Source: an uncultured Sulfitobacter sp. | Lineage (GTDB): Bacteria > Pseudomonadota > Alphaproteobacteria > Rhodobacterales > Rhodobacteraceae | Length of the DNA stretch: 64,000 bases | Direction: 5' to 3' | NCBI RefSeq assembly: GCF_947502895.1 | Contig: NZ_CANNBM010000001.1 | Location: 620,001 to 684,000 of the forward strand | Shown here: in pieces, positions 43,754 through 52,571 of the stretch | How the letters are laid out: every line of letters starts with the position of its first letter | Numbering within the stretch: the first letter of the stretch is position 1 | Position numbers and translations under genes: made by a program | Notes under the pieces: model-generated | What the model was told of the DNA's origin: nothing | What the model saw: the letters and a program-made list of their open reading frames with translations, nothing else | Databases searched by the model: none

Positions 43754-43825
43754 CCCGCACGCTCCTATGGCTTTAGTTCAAAGGTAACGTGATGTAGATA
43801 AAATCAACCGACCAAGGAACGTGCC

Positions 43826-44665
43826 ATGCTTGACGAGACGAAAGAAATTCACGCGCTTTTCCACGGCGCGCCCCAAACAACCGAATTCAAGAAACTGCGC
43901 AAGCGCCTTATCCGGCAAAGCCGCGAAGCAATTGAGCAATACGGTATGATCGAGAAAGACGCCAAGTGGCTGGTGTGCCTGTCAGGCGGCAAAGACAGCT
44001 ACACACTCTTGGCGGTCTTGCATGAATTAAAGTGGCGTGGCCTGCTCCCTGTCGAACTACTGGCCTGCAACCTCGATCAGGGGCAGCCCGGCTTTCCCGC
44101 GACCGTTCTTCCTGAGTTTCTACAAAAGATGGGCGTGCCGCACCGGATTGAGTACCAAGACACCTATTCAATCGTAATGGATAAAATCCCGAGCGGGCGT
44201 ACGTTTTGCGCGCTGTGTTCGCGGCTTCGGCGCGGCAATCTGTACCGCATTGCACGTGAAGAGGGATGCTCGGCTGTTGTGCTGGGGCACCATCGCGATG
44301 ATATACTCGAGACGTTCTTCATGAACCTCTTTCACGGCGGCAGGCTGGCCACGATGCCGCCCAAACTGTTGAATGAAGAAAAAGATCTGTTTGTCTACCG
44401 CCCCCTTGCCCATGTGGCCGAGGCGGATTGCGAGAAATTTGCCAGCGCAATGCAATACCCGATAATCCCTTGTGACCTCTGCGGCTCGCAGGACGGATTA
44501 CAACGCCAGCAGGTGAAATCGATTCTCGATACATGGGAGCAGAACAATCCGGGCCGCCGACAGATCATGTTTCGCGCGCTGACCAATGCACGCCCCTCCC
44601 ACCTACTTGACCCAAATCTGTTTGATTTTACAGGACTTTCGCGGGATTTAGAGAATTTGAATTAA
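43826..44665 (+). CDS. ttcA: tRNA 2-thiocytidine(32) synthetase
   Basis: This 279-residue PP-loop enzyme thiolates C32 of certain tRNAs. The PP-loop is SGGKDS at 53-58. The Fe-S/active-site cysteines lie in FCALCSRLRRG, with a further Cys in PCDLCGSQDGLQR. GHHRDDILETFFMNLFHGG is also characteristic. It lies in the gap of the conserved rpmH-yidC region. Confidence 0.95.
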   Translation: MLDETKEIHALFHGAPQTTEFKKLRKRLIRQSREAIEQYGMIEKDAKWLVCLSGGKDSYTLLAVLHELKWRGLLPVELLACNLDQGQPGFPATVLPEFLQKMGVPHRIEYQDTYSIVMDKIPSGRTFCALCSRLRRGNLYRIAREEGCSAVVLGHHRDDILETFFMNLFHGGRLATMPPKLLNEEKDLFVYRPLAHVAEADCEKFASAMQYPIIPCDLCGSQDGLQRQQVKSILDTWEQNNPGRRQIMFRALTNARPSHLLDPNLFDFTGLSRDLENLN

Positions 44666-44680
44666 ATGAACGCGGATTTT

Positions 44681-44725
44681 TCTACCGTGTTAACCCCCGA
44701 TTGATCTGATTCTCGCTACGGTAGA
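44681..44725. repeat. Inverted repeat upstream of the EAL-domain gene
   Basis: TCTACCGT (44681-44688) and ACGGTAGA (44718-44725) are perfect complements spaced 29 bases apart in the 102-base gap between ttcA and the EAL gene. It could be an operator pair or a leader hairpin. Confidence 0.4.
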
Positions 44726-44767
44726 GGAAGGAGAGCGCACAAGCGGCTCCGATCAGGAGGGGCGCCT

Positions 44768-46330
44768 GTGCCGGATAAGACCAAGAAGAATTATTTCATT
44801 GCTTTGGCCGAAATGCGCATGCGTATTTTCAATGTCCTGACCGGCCCTCCTGCTCTCGCGTTTATTCCCGCATTCTCTCTCGCCGCGTACTGGTTTGGTG
44901 GTGAAGGGGCGTTGCTGGTGGTCGCCGCGCTACTTCCCGCGATTTACCTCTTGGCAGGGGGAATTAATGGAACCGTCGGGCATCTAAACAGCGCCGCCAT
45001 GACCAGAGGTGGGCTGCTTCCCCGTGCTGCGATGGCTGAAAGGTGTGGGGTGATTTTCGAACAGGCAAGCGAGAGCGGGATGCACTCTTGTATCCACGTT
45101 GTCGAAATCGAAGGTTTCGCCGACCTTGTGGATCGTTTTGGCCCCGCTGCGGGCGATGCCGTGATTGATCGCATGGGCGAACGCCTGACAGCCGCCATGC
45201 GTGATGGCGATGTGATAGGTCAGATAGGGGATGCCCGCTTTGCCGTTTGTGTTTCTCCAGTACGTCATCTTTCGTTGGAACTGTGCATCCAACTTGCGGG
45301 CCGCTTGCAGACAGCCGCAGAAGAGCCGATCTCGCTTGATGGAACTGTCATTTATGCTGACGTTTGTATCGGGTTTTGCCAACATTCCCGCGCGCCGGAC
45401 AAGCAAGCCGCACAATGGCTGGAGGCCGCCTGCATCGCGCTGCGCAGCGCCCAGGCACGCGGGGCGTCCAGCATCCGCGCCTATTCCGACCAAATGCATC
45501 AAGAGCGTAAGACCCGTCGTGCCTTGCATGAAGATGTGTTTGCCGCTCTCGATAGCGGTGAAATCACACCATGGTTCCAGCCGCAGATCTGCACCGATAC
45601 AGGGCGCATCACAGGTTTTGAAGCATTGGCCCGATGGACCCACCCTGTGCGTGGTGTGATACCACCCGCTGAATTCCTCCCTGCTGTCGAGGCAGCCAAT
45701 CTGCTGGAGCGATTGGCCGAGGTCATGATGTATCACAGCTTTCGCGCGCTCAAAGCGTGGGACACCGAGGGTGTTGAGGTCCCGCAGGTCGGTGTGAATT
45801 TCGCCGGATCCGAGCTGAGTAATCCACGCCTGCTGGAGAAAATTAAATGGGATCTCGACCGATTTGAACTCACACCAGACCGACTGGCTGTGGAGGTATT
45901 GGAAACTGTTGTAGCCAGCGCGCCTGATGATATGATTACACGAAATATCAATGCTTTGGGCGCACTCGGGTGCCGTATAGATTTGGATGATTTCGGCACG
46001 GGGAATGCCTCTATCGCCTCCATCCGCCGCTTCTCGGTCTGCAGGATCAAAATTGACCGCAGCTTTGTCATGAAAGCCGACCGCGACCCCGAACAGCAGC
46101 GCATGATCAGCGCGATCTTGACAATGGCAGAGCGTCTTCAGGTCGAAACACTTGCTGAGGGTGTCGAGACTGTGGGCGAGCATGTGCTGCTGGCGCAGCT
46201 CGGGTGTGACCATGTGCAGGGATTTGGCATCGCGCGCCCGATGCCATTTGACCAAACAATCGATTGGATCAATGCCCATAATGCAAAACTGCTAGACGTG
46301 CCACAGATCATGCAAGGACGTCAAAAATAG
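44768..46330 (+). CDS. EAL-domain c-di-GMP phosphodiesterase with degenerate GGDEF domain
   Basis: This 520-residue protein starts with GTG after a strong AGGAGG. Two transmembrane helices (about 25-68) anchor it. The GGDEF-like domain (about 90-240) has IGDARFAV in place of GGDEF, so it should not synthesise c-di-GMP. The EAL domain is intact: EAL at 285-287, later LDDFGTGNAS, IKIDRSFV and AEGVET. It therefore probably hydrolyses c-di-GMP. It lies between ttcA and yidC. Confidence 0.92.
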   Translation: MPDKTKKNYFIALAEMRMRIFNVLTGPPALAFIPAFSLAAYWFGGEGALLVVAALLPAIYLLAGGINGTVGHLNSAAMTRGGLLPRAAMAERCGVIFEQASESGMHSCIHVVEIEGFADLVDRFGPAAGDAVIDRMGERLTAAMRDGDVIGQIGDARFAVCVSPVRHLSLELCIQLAGRLQTAAEEPISLDGTVIYADVCIGFCQHSRAPDKQAAQWLEAACIALRSAQARGASSIRAYSDQMHQERKTRRALHEDVFAALDSGEITPWFQPQICTDTGRITGFEALARWTHPVRGVIPPAEFLPAVEAANLLERLAEVMMYHSFRALKAWDTEGVEVPQVGVNFAGSELSNPRLLEKIKWDLDRFELTPDRLAVEVLETVVASAPDDMITRNINALGALGCRIDLDDFGTGNASIASIRRFSVCRIKIDRSFVMKADRDPEQQRMISAILTMAERLQVETLAEGVETVGEHVLLAQLGCDHVQGFGIARPMPFDQTIDWINAHNAKLLDVPQIMQGRQK

Positions 46331-46449
46331 CTGGAAACCGCTCAAAACCATTCGCGTAATTAGGTAGCAGCCCCCCGATTCCGCTTGACCTTTTGCCGCC
46401 CCCGTTGTGTACCCACCAGACAGTTTTCAGACTTCAGGTAGCGGTGCAA

Positions 46450-48279
46450 ATGGACAACGATCAGAACAAAAATCTTATCATTGCAACAGCTCTCAGCTTT
46501 GTTGTGATCCTTGTGTGGTTTGTACTCTTCCCACCGCCAGAACCACAGACACCCCTTGACGGGACCACCGCCTCGCAGACCGCACCCACCGAAGGCAGCT
46601 TGGCCACGCCGAGCGCAGATGTACCCGCAACAGCGCCAGCCGCTACGGCCAGCACCGACACCGCCCCAAGCGCCCTTGAGACAGCGCCGCGTGTGTCGAT
46701 TGAAACAACACGTTTGAGTGGTTCTCTCTCGCTTCTTGGTGGCCGCATTGATGAATTGCTTCTCAATGACTACCGCACATCCCTTGATGAAGATGCGACT
46801 ACTGTCGAAATCCTGTTTCCCGCGACCGAGCCGAACGCACAATACGCATTGCATGGCTGGGCAGCGGCGGCAGGCGTTGATCCAGGCGCCGTGCCAGGTC
46901 CGAATACCGAATGGCAGCTGACCGACGGTGAGACGCTTGGCGTTGATACACCTGTAACGCTGAGCTGGGACAATGGCGCAGGTCTGCTGTTCACAAAACA
47001 AATCGCCATCGACAGTGACTTTCTGTTCACTATCACACAGTCCGTCGAGAACACTGGTGATATTGCCGCCTCTATCGCGCCTTACGCAGTGCTCGCACGC
47101 CACGGCATTCCGACCGATCTGAAAAATTTCTTCATCCTGCACGAAGGCGTGGTCACCATGACAGATGGTGAATACTCCGAAACCGATTGGGACGAGATGC
47201 CGGAGTTTGAATTCAACCCGCGCGCTGGCGCCCGCACGCAAGAGAACAACATCACGGAAAACGGCTGGATCGGCTTTACCGATCATTTCTGGATGAGCGT
47301 TCTGATCCCGACCCAAGGAACCGCATTCAAATCCGTTGCAAAATATGATGAGCGCCGCGACATTTATCAGACCGAGGCAGTCAGCCCGGTGCAGACGGTC
47401 GCCCCTGGGCAAACGATCAGTAACACAACCCAGTTCTTCGCGGGCGCAAAGGAATGGGACGTTCTGAAGGCCTATGAGGACGCAGGCGTTTACAATTTCA
47501 TCGACTCGATTGATTGGGGGTGGTTCGCCTTCCTGACCAAACCAATCTTTTGGCTGCTGCACCAGTTCAACATCCTGATCGGCAATATGGGTGTCGCGAT
47601 CATTGCACTGACCCTGTTCATCAAGGCGCTCTTGTTCCCCTTGGCCTACAAATCCTACGTCTCGATGGCCAAGATGAAAGAGCTTCAGCCGAAAATGGAA
47701 AAGCTGAAGGAAGAGGCCGGCGACGACCGCCAAAAGATGCAACAAGGCATGATGGCGCTCTATAAGAAGGAAAAGGTAAATCCTGCCGCTGGTTGTTTGC
47801 CCATCTTGCTGCAAATTCCGATTTTCTTCTCGCTTTACAAGGTGATCTTCGTAACGATCGAATTGCGCCATGCGCCATTCTTTGGCCCGTTTCAGGATCT
47901 CAGCGCGCCTGACCCAACCTCGATATTCAACTTTTATGGCCTACTCCCGTGGGGCACACCCGAAGTTGGCAGTATCATGGCGCTGGTATTCATCGGAATT
48001 CTGCCGCTTCTCTTGGGCATCTCGATGTGGTTGCAGCAAAAACTGAACCCGGCCCCCACTGACCCCACACAGCAGATGATTTTTGCATGGATGCCATGGG
48101 TCTTCATGTTCATGCTGGGCAGCTTCGCCTCTGGTCTGGTGGTCTACTGGATCGCGAACAACACCATCACCTTCACCCAACAGTACCTCATTATGCGCAG
48201 CCAGGGGTATAAACCCGACCTGCTGGGCAACATCAAAGGCGGGTTCACCCGCAAGCCCAAGACAGAGCCGAAAAAGTGA
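46450..48279 (+). CDS. yidC: Membrane protein insertase YidC
   Basis: This 609-residue insertase folds inner-membrane proteins with or without SecYEG. I use ATG 46450 (MDNDQNKNLIIATALSFVVI). An N-terminal helix and an Ala/Pro/Thr linker lead to the periplasmic P1 domain (about 90-340). The five-helix core follows, with MGVAIIALTLFIKALLFPLAYKS, the hydrophilic-groove Lys, and the C-terminal basic tail. The next gene overlaps by four bases. Confidence 0.97.
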   Translation: MDNDQNKNLIIATALSFVVILVWFVLFPPPEPQTPLDGTTASQTAPTEGSLATPSADVPATAPAATASTDTAPSALETAPRVSIETTRLSGSLSLLGGRIDELLLNDYRTSLDEDATTVEILFPATEPNAQYALHGWAAAAGVDPGAVPGPNTEWQLTDGETLGVDTPVTLSWDNGAGLLFTKQIAIDSDFLFTITQSVENTGDIAASIAPYAVLARHGIPTDLKNFFILHEGVVTMTDGEYSETDWDEMPEFEFNPRAGARTQENNITENGWIGFTDHFWMSVLIPTQGTAFKSVAKYDERRDIYQTEAVSPVQTVAPGQTISNTTQFFAGAKEWDVLKAYEDAGVYNFIDSIDWGWFAFLTKPIFWLLHQFNILIGNMGVAIIALTLFIKALLFPLAYKSYVSMAKMKELQPKMEKLKEEAGDDRQKMQQGMMALYKKEKVNPAAGCLPILLQIPIFFSLYKVIFVTIELRHAPFFGPFQDLSAPDPTSIFNFYGLLPWGTPEVGSIMALVFIGILPLLLGISMWLQQKLNPAPTDPTQQMIFAWMPWVFMFMLGSFASGLVVYWIANNTITFTQQYLIMRSQGYKPDLLGNIKGGFTRKPKTEPKK

Positions 48280-49016
48280 TGAAGGTCACGGCGCTCTGGC
48301 GTCACCCGATCAAAGGCCACGGGCGTGAGGCGTTACCGCGTGTCACGCTGACAGAAGGGCTATCAATGCCTTATGATCGTCTATGGGCCATTGCCCATGA
48401 CGCAGCAAAAGCCGGTAGCAGCGAATGGGCTGCATGCCAGAACTTTAGCCGCGGGGCCAAATCGCCTGCGCTTATGGCAATCTCATCTTCGCTCGAAGAG
48501 GCGTCCGAAACCCTTACACTAACCCACCCCGATCTCGATGATCTGACAGTCCAGCCAGACGCGGACCCGAAGGCCTTGCTTGATTGGGTGAGTGTTCTTG
48601 TTGACGACAGCCGCGCACAGCCTGTGCGTATCCTCCGCCTTGATGGACGCGGCTTTACCGATACGCCTTTTGCCTCCATTTCCCTATGCAACCATGCCTC
48701 GCATACGGCTGTTGAAGCCCTCTCCCAGTCGCCACTACAGGTCGAGCGGTGGCGCGGGAATATCTGGTTCGAGGGCGCGCCGGCTTGGGCCGAGTTCGAC
48801 TGGATAGGTCGAGACCTGAAACTCGGCACCTCGCGCTTGCGGGTTGAGGCGCGTATCACACGCTGCCTTGCCACCACTGCCAACACCGATACCGGCGTTC
48901 GCGATGTCGATACACTGAAAGCGCTGAATATGCTCGATCATCAGGACTTCGGGATTTATGTTACTGTAATCCAATCCGGTGATGTGACCGTCGGCGACGA
49001 ACTGGAGCTTATCTGA
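48276..49016 (+). CDS. MOSC domain-containing protein
   Basis: This 246-residue protein has the beta-barrel MOSC_N start (LWRHPIKGHGREALPRVTLT) and a MOSC core with RCLATTANTDTGVRDVDTLKAL, including the conserved Cys that carries sulfur or binds molybdenum cofactor. Members are sulfurtransferase-like or N-hydroxylamine reductase components. The position between yidC and yihA is conserved in Rhodobacteraceae. Confidence 0.9.
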   Translation: MMKVTALWRHPIKGHGREALPRVTLTEGLSMPYDRLWAIAHDAAKAGSSEWAACQNFSRGAKSPALMAISSSLEEASETLTLTHPDLDDLTVQPDADPKALLDWVSVLVDDSRAQPVRILRLDGRGFTDTPFASISLCNHASHTAVEALSQSPLQVERWRGNIWFEGAPAWAEFDWIGRDLKLGTSRLRVEARITRCLATTANTDTGVRDVDTLKALNMLDHQDFGIYVTVIQSGDVTVGDELELI

Positions 49017-49666
49017 TGCAACTGCCCTTCCCCCTCGCCGAGGAGCCCGACGCGTTCACACTGGAAAAAGGACGACTGCTATTCGCTGGCCAGACCGAGT
49101 TTGTAAAAGGCGTGGTCGCTATGTCAGGCTTGCCCGAGGCGGACCGCCTTGAGGTATGCTTTGCGGGCCGCTCGAATGTCGGCAAGTCGACGTTGATCAA
49201 CGCGTTGACAGGGATGAAGGCGCTGGCTCGCGCCTCAAACACACCAGGCCGCACGCAAGAGATCAACTATTTCACAGCCGGCGATGATCTCTACCTCGTT
49301 GATTTGCCAGGTTATGGCTATGCAAATGCGCCCCTGCCAGTTGTTGAGAAATGGCAGCGCCTGCTCAAGCAATTCTTGCAAGGCCGCCAGACGCTGCGCC
49401 GTGCCTTTGTGCTGATTGATGCGCGCCATGGTGTCAAATCAGTCGATGACGAGATTATGAGCCTGCTGGACAGCGCCGCTGTTACGTTTCAGGCTGTGCT
49501 GACAAAAGCGGACAAGGTCAAAGAAGTAGAGCGCGCAAAGGTACTGGATCAGGTGCGCGGTGCGCTGGCAAAACACCCCGCCGCCTACCCCGAGATCATC
49601 GTGACCTCATCTGAGAAAGGTTGGGGCATTCCTACCTTACGCTCTGTGATTGCCACGCTGGAATAA
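49016..49666 (+). CDS. engB: Ribosome biogenesis GTPase YihA/YsxC (EngB)
   Basis: This 216-residue GTPase has G1 GRSNVGKST at 51-59, G2 TPGRTQEINYF, G3 DLPGYG, G4 TKADK and G5 SSEKGWG. It assists assembly of the large ribosomal subunit. The start codon overlaps the MOSC gene's stop by one base (TGATG). Confidence 0.95.
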   Translation: MQLPFPLAEEPDAFTLEKGRLLFAGQTEFVKGVVAMSGLPEADRLEVCFAGRSNVGKSTLINALTGMKALARASNTPGRTQEINYFTAGDDLYLVDLPGYGYANAPLPVVEKWQRLLKQFLQGRQTLRRAFVLIDARHGVKSVDDEIMSLLDSAAVTFQAVLTKADKVKEVERAKVLDQVRGALAKHPAAYPEIIVTSSEKGWGIPTLRSVIATLE

Positions 49667-49702
49667 GCGCCTATGATCCCGACAGACCACGGGACCGTAG
49701 AT

Positions 49703-50566
49703 ATGAGAAAACAAGATATGAACCGCGATTGGGCTGCCACCGCCGCCACACTCTCACAAGCACTGCCTTACATGCAGCGCTATAATGACGCGACTGTTGT
49801 GATCAAACTCGGCGGTCATGCCATGGGCAGCGACGAAGCGATGATGGAATTCGCCCGCGACGTAGTGCTGATGCGACAAGTCGGTGTGAACCCAGTGATC
49901 GTGCACGGCGGCGGGCCGATGATCAACGATATGCTCCAGCGGCTCAATATCAAATCAGAGTTCGTAAACGGCAAACGTGTAACCGATGCCGCGACCATGG
50001 AAGTGGTCGAAATGGTGCTATCAGGTCTCGTGAACGCCAAGATTGTACAGGCCATATCCGCCCAAGGTGGCCGCGCTGTCGGCGTGTCGGGAAAAGACAG
50101 CGGTCTGATCATTTGTGAGCCTGAAGACCCAGCATTGGGCCTTGTTGGCAAGCCGACCACCGTAAACCCGCGCCTGTTGCTCGACATGGCAGAAAAGGAG
50201 CTAATCCCCGTGATCGCCCCATTGGGCATGGGGATGCAGGGCGAGACGTTCAACATCAATGGTGATACCGCAGCGGGTGCTATTGCCGCATCACTCAAGG
50301 CGGATCGCCTGCTGCTGTTGACCGATGTTTCCGGCGTCAAAAACGCGGCTGGCGAAGTCCTCACGGAACTGACGCCTGAACAAATCGCCGAAATGACAGC
50401 AGAAGGCACGATCGCCGGCGGGATGATCCCAAAAACCCAGACCGCGCTGGACGCGTTGAATGCAGGGGTACGGGCTTGCGTTATACTTGACGGTCGTGCG
50501 CCCAATGCCTGCCTGCTAGAGTTGTTTACCGAGCATGGTGCAGGCAGCATCATCCGCGCAGGATGA
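49703..50566 (+). CDS. argB: Acetylglutamate kinase
   Basis: I choose ATG 49703 (MRKQDMNRDW, 287 residues), which resembles other Rhodobacteraceae ArgB N-termini; ATGs at 49673 and 49718 are also in frame. The enzyme phosphorylates N-acetylglutamate in arginine synthesis. Motifs are VVIKLGGHAMG, VIVHGGGPMINDML, NINGDTAAGAIA and GGMIPKTQTALDAL. The next gene overlaps by four bases. Confidence 0.95.
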   Translation: MRKQDMNRDWAATAATLSQALPYMQRYNDATVVIKLGGHAMGSDEAMMEFARDVVLMRQVGVNPVIVHGGGPMINDMLQRLNIKSEFVNGKRVTDAATMEVVEMVLSGLVNAKIVQAISAQGGRAVGVSGKDSGLIICEPEDPALGLVGKPTTVNPRLLLDMAEKELIPVIAPLGMGMQGETFNINGDTAAGAIAASLKADRLLLLTDVSGVKNAAGEVLTELTPEQIAEMTAEGTIAGGMIPKTQTALDALNAGVRACVILDGRAPNACLLELFTEHGAGSIIRAG

Positions 50567-51249
50567 CACGTCTGCGCACGGCACCGGAAAAGCAAGCGCG
50601 CAAACTGTTGGACAAGGTCGAAGCATTAGCCGCCCCGCATGGCCTGATGGCTATGGGCGGTGCACATACGGATATCGATCAAAAGCCGCAAACAGTCGTT
50701 TTGGTAGGAACTGCCCCTGAATTCTGGGACCATTTTATTCAAAGCCATGAACACAGCGACGGATTGGCCGACCCGATTGATCGCTGGTCCCAGCGCATCC
50801 TACCCCAAATTATGGAAGCCGCGGGTGGTATCGCCGTTGTCTATCCCTTTGGCGGGCCACCCTACGCGCCCTTTATTTCGTGGGCCAAAAAGACAGGGGA
50901 AGCATTTGACAGCCCTACAGGCATGCTGGTGCATATCCGCGCGGGGCTGATGATCTCTTACCGTGGCGGCATCGTCTTTGCGGGACGCCAGCCATTACCC
51001 GCGCAACGGCCACAAAACCCTTGCGACAGCTGCGTGGGACGCCCTTGCATCCCCGCGTGCCCCGTTAACGCGCTGTCGGACCAACATTTCTATGATGTCC
51101 CCACCTGCAAGACCTATATCAACAGCGCAGCGGGCGCAGGATGTGTAACCAACGGCTGCGCCACACGCCTTGCCTGCCCGATCAGCCAGACCTTCGGGCG
51201 GCCACAGGCACAATCTGCCGCACATATGCATGTCTTTAAAGGAGTTTGA
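50563..51249 (+). CDS. Ferredoxin-like 4Fe-4S protein
   Basis: This 228-residue protein has an N-terminal domain of about 140 residues without a family I can name, resembling other 'ferredoxin' annotations in Rhodobacteraceae. A cysteine-rich segment follows: CDSCVGRPCIPACPVNAL (C-x2-C-x4-C-x3-C-P, a 4Fe-4S site), then more cysteines in GAGCVTNGCATRLACP. An electron-transfer role is likely but the partner is unknown. It overlaps argB and is directly followed by the SixA-like gene. Confidence 0.8.
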   Translation: MTRLRTAPEKQARKLLDKVEALAAPHGLMAMGGAHTDIDQKPQTVVLVGTAPEFWDHFIQSHEHSDGLADPIDRWSQRILPQIMEAAGGIAVVYPFGGPPYAPFISWAKKTGEAFDSPTGMLVHIRAGLMISYRGGIVFAGRQPLPAQRPQNPCDSCVGRPCIPACPVNALSDQHFYDVPTCKTYINSAAGAGCVTNGCATRLACPISQTFGRPQAQSAAHMHVFKGV

Positions 51250-51744
51250 ATGAAACGCCTGATCCTGATGCGACACGCGAAATCCGATTGGTCGACAGCG
51301 GCACAGACAGACCATGCGCGCCCCCTCAACCCGCGCGGCCAACGCAGTGCCGTCGCGCTTGGGGACTGGCTGCGCAAGAACAAATATCTCCCCGACGAAA
51401 TCTTATGCTCGGATGCCATGCGAACCCGTGAAACACTGATCGGGCTTACCCTCGGCGAAGTTCCGACCCGTTTCACACGGGATCTCTATTTGGCAGAACC
51501 CGAAGCAATGGCAGCTGCGCTGCGCCATTGCACGCAAGACTGTATTCTGATGGTGGCCCACAATCCTGGATCAGCGATGCTGGCCGAGATGCTGTTAGGC
51601 CAGCCGCCCACGCACTCAGAATTTGCCACCTACCCTACCTGCGCCACGTTAGTTGCTGATTTCGGCATCCACAGTTGGGACAAACTGGCGTTTCACAGCG
51701 GAACACCAGTTGATTTTATAGTGCCCCGTGACCTCATAAAGTAA
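51250..51744 (+). CDS. SixA-like histidine phosphatase
   Basis: This 164-residue protein has the RHG-family catalytic motif LILMRHAKSDW (His9 phosphoacceptor), SDAMRTRETL, and VAHNPGSAM with the second catalytic His. The short length fits SixA-type phosphohistidine phosphatases. Its ATG follows the ferredoxin stop with no gap. Confidence 0.9.
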   Translation: MKRLILMRHAKSDWSTAAQTDHARPLNPRGQRSAVALGDWLRKNKYLPDEILCSDAMRTRETLIGLTLGEVPTRFTRDLYLAEPEAMAAALRHCTQDCILMVAHNPGSAMLAEMLLGQPPTHSEFATYPTCATLVADFGIHSWDKLAFHSGTPVDFIVPRDLIK

Positions 51745-51770
51745 GGGCGGAGGTTTCCCCCCGCCCCTTA
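51742..51770. terminator. GC-rich hairpin between convergent units
   Basis: TAAGGGCGG (51742-51750) pairs with CCGCCCCTTA (51761-51770) with one bulge. It sits right after the SixA-like stop and before the convergent aapP. No T-run follows, so it is a probable but not certain bidirectional terminator. Confidence 0.45.
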
Positions 51771-51794
51771 TAGAAAACCCACATATGGCGCGTC

Positions 51795-52559
51795 TTAGTG
51801 GCCCAGAATCTGGCTAAGAAACAGCTGCGTTCGTGGGCTTTGCGGATTGTTGAAAAACGCTTCCGGCTCGTTCTGTTCCACGATCTGGCCCTGGTCCATA
51901 AAGATAACGCGGTTGGCTACCTGACGGGCAAATCCCATCTCGTGCGTCACGCAGAGCATGGTCATACCTTCTTCAGCAAGCTCGATCATTGTGTCGAGAA
52001 CTTCCTTGATCATTTCAGGGTCCAGTGCCGATGTCGGCTCATCAAACAGCATGATGCGTGGCTTCATGCAGAGCGAACGGGCAATCGCCACACGCTGCTG
52101 TTGACCACCCGACAGCTGACCGGGGAACTTGTCTGCCTGATCAGGAATTTTTACCTTCTCGAGGTAGTGCATCGCAACTTCTTCGGCTTCTTTCTTGGGC
52201 GTTTTACGCACCCAGATCGGCGCAAGCGTCAGGTTGTCCAAAATGCTCAGATGCGGGAAGAGGTTGAAGTGCTGAAAACACATACCCACTTCGGAGCGAA
52301 TCTTGTCGATGTTCTTGAGGTCGGAAGACAGCAATGTCCCGTCGACTTCAATAGAGCCCTTCTGATGCTCTTCCAGTGCATTGATGCAGCGGATGAGCGT
52401 AGATTTACCCGAGCCTGACGGCCCGCAAATAACGATACGCTCACCCTGATACACCGTCAGATCAATGTCGCGCAGTACGTGAAAGGTACCATACCACTTG
52501 TTCATGTTCTGGATGGAAATCGCGACTTCGTCGGACACTTTAAGTTTTGTATCGGCCAT
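51795..52559 (-). CDS. aapP: General L-amino acid ABC transporter, ATP-binding protein
   Basis: This 254-residue ATPase has Walker A GPSGSGKST at 46-54, the signature LSGGQQQR, Walker B IMLFDEPTSALDPE, and the switch His in VTHEMG. It powers uptake by AapQ/AapM. It is the last gene of the aapJQMP operon (bztABCD in Rhodobacter), 12 bases after aapM. Confidence 0.96.
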   Translation of the reverse strand: MADTKLKVSDEVAISIQNMNKWYGTFHVLRDIDLTVYQGERIVICGPSGSGKSTLIRCINALEEHQKGSIEVDGTLLSSDLKNIDKIRSEVGMCFQHFNLFPHLSILDNLTLAPIWVRKTPKKEAEEVAMHYLEKVKIPDQADKFPGQLSGGQQQRVAIARSLCMKPRIMLFDEPTSALDPEMIKEVLDTMIELAEEGMTMLCVTHEMGFARQVANRVIFMDQGQIVEQNEPEAFFNNPQSPRTQLFLSQILGH

Positions 52560-52571
52560 GTTTCGGGCTCC

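Noticed and set aside
44984..46279. 431-codon minus-strand frame
   Set aside because: It is antisense to the EAL gene, whose motifs are intact; composition is atypical and there is no start context.
46360..47871. Long minus-strand frame (503 codons) antisense to yidC
   Set aside because: It lies entirely opposite a well-conserved insertase, is rich in Cys/His/Gln, and has no recognisable domain. It is an effect of codon bias on the other strand.
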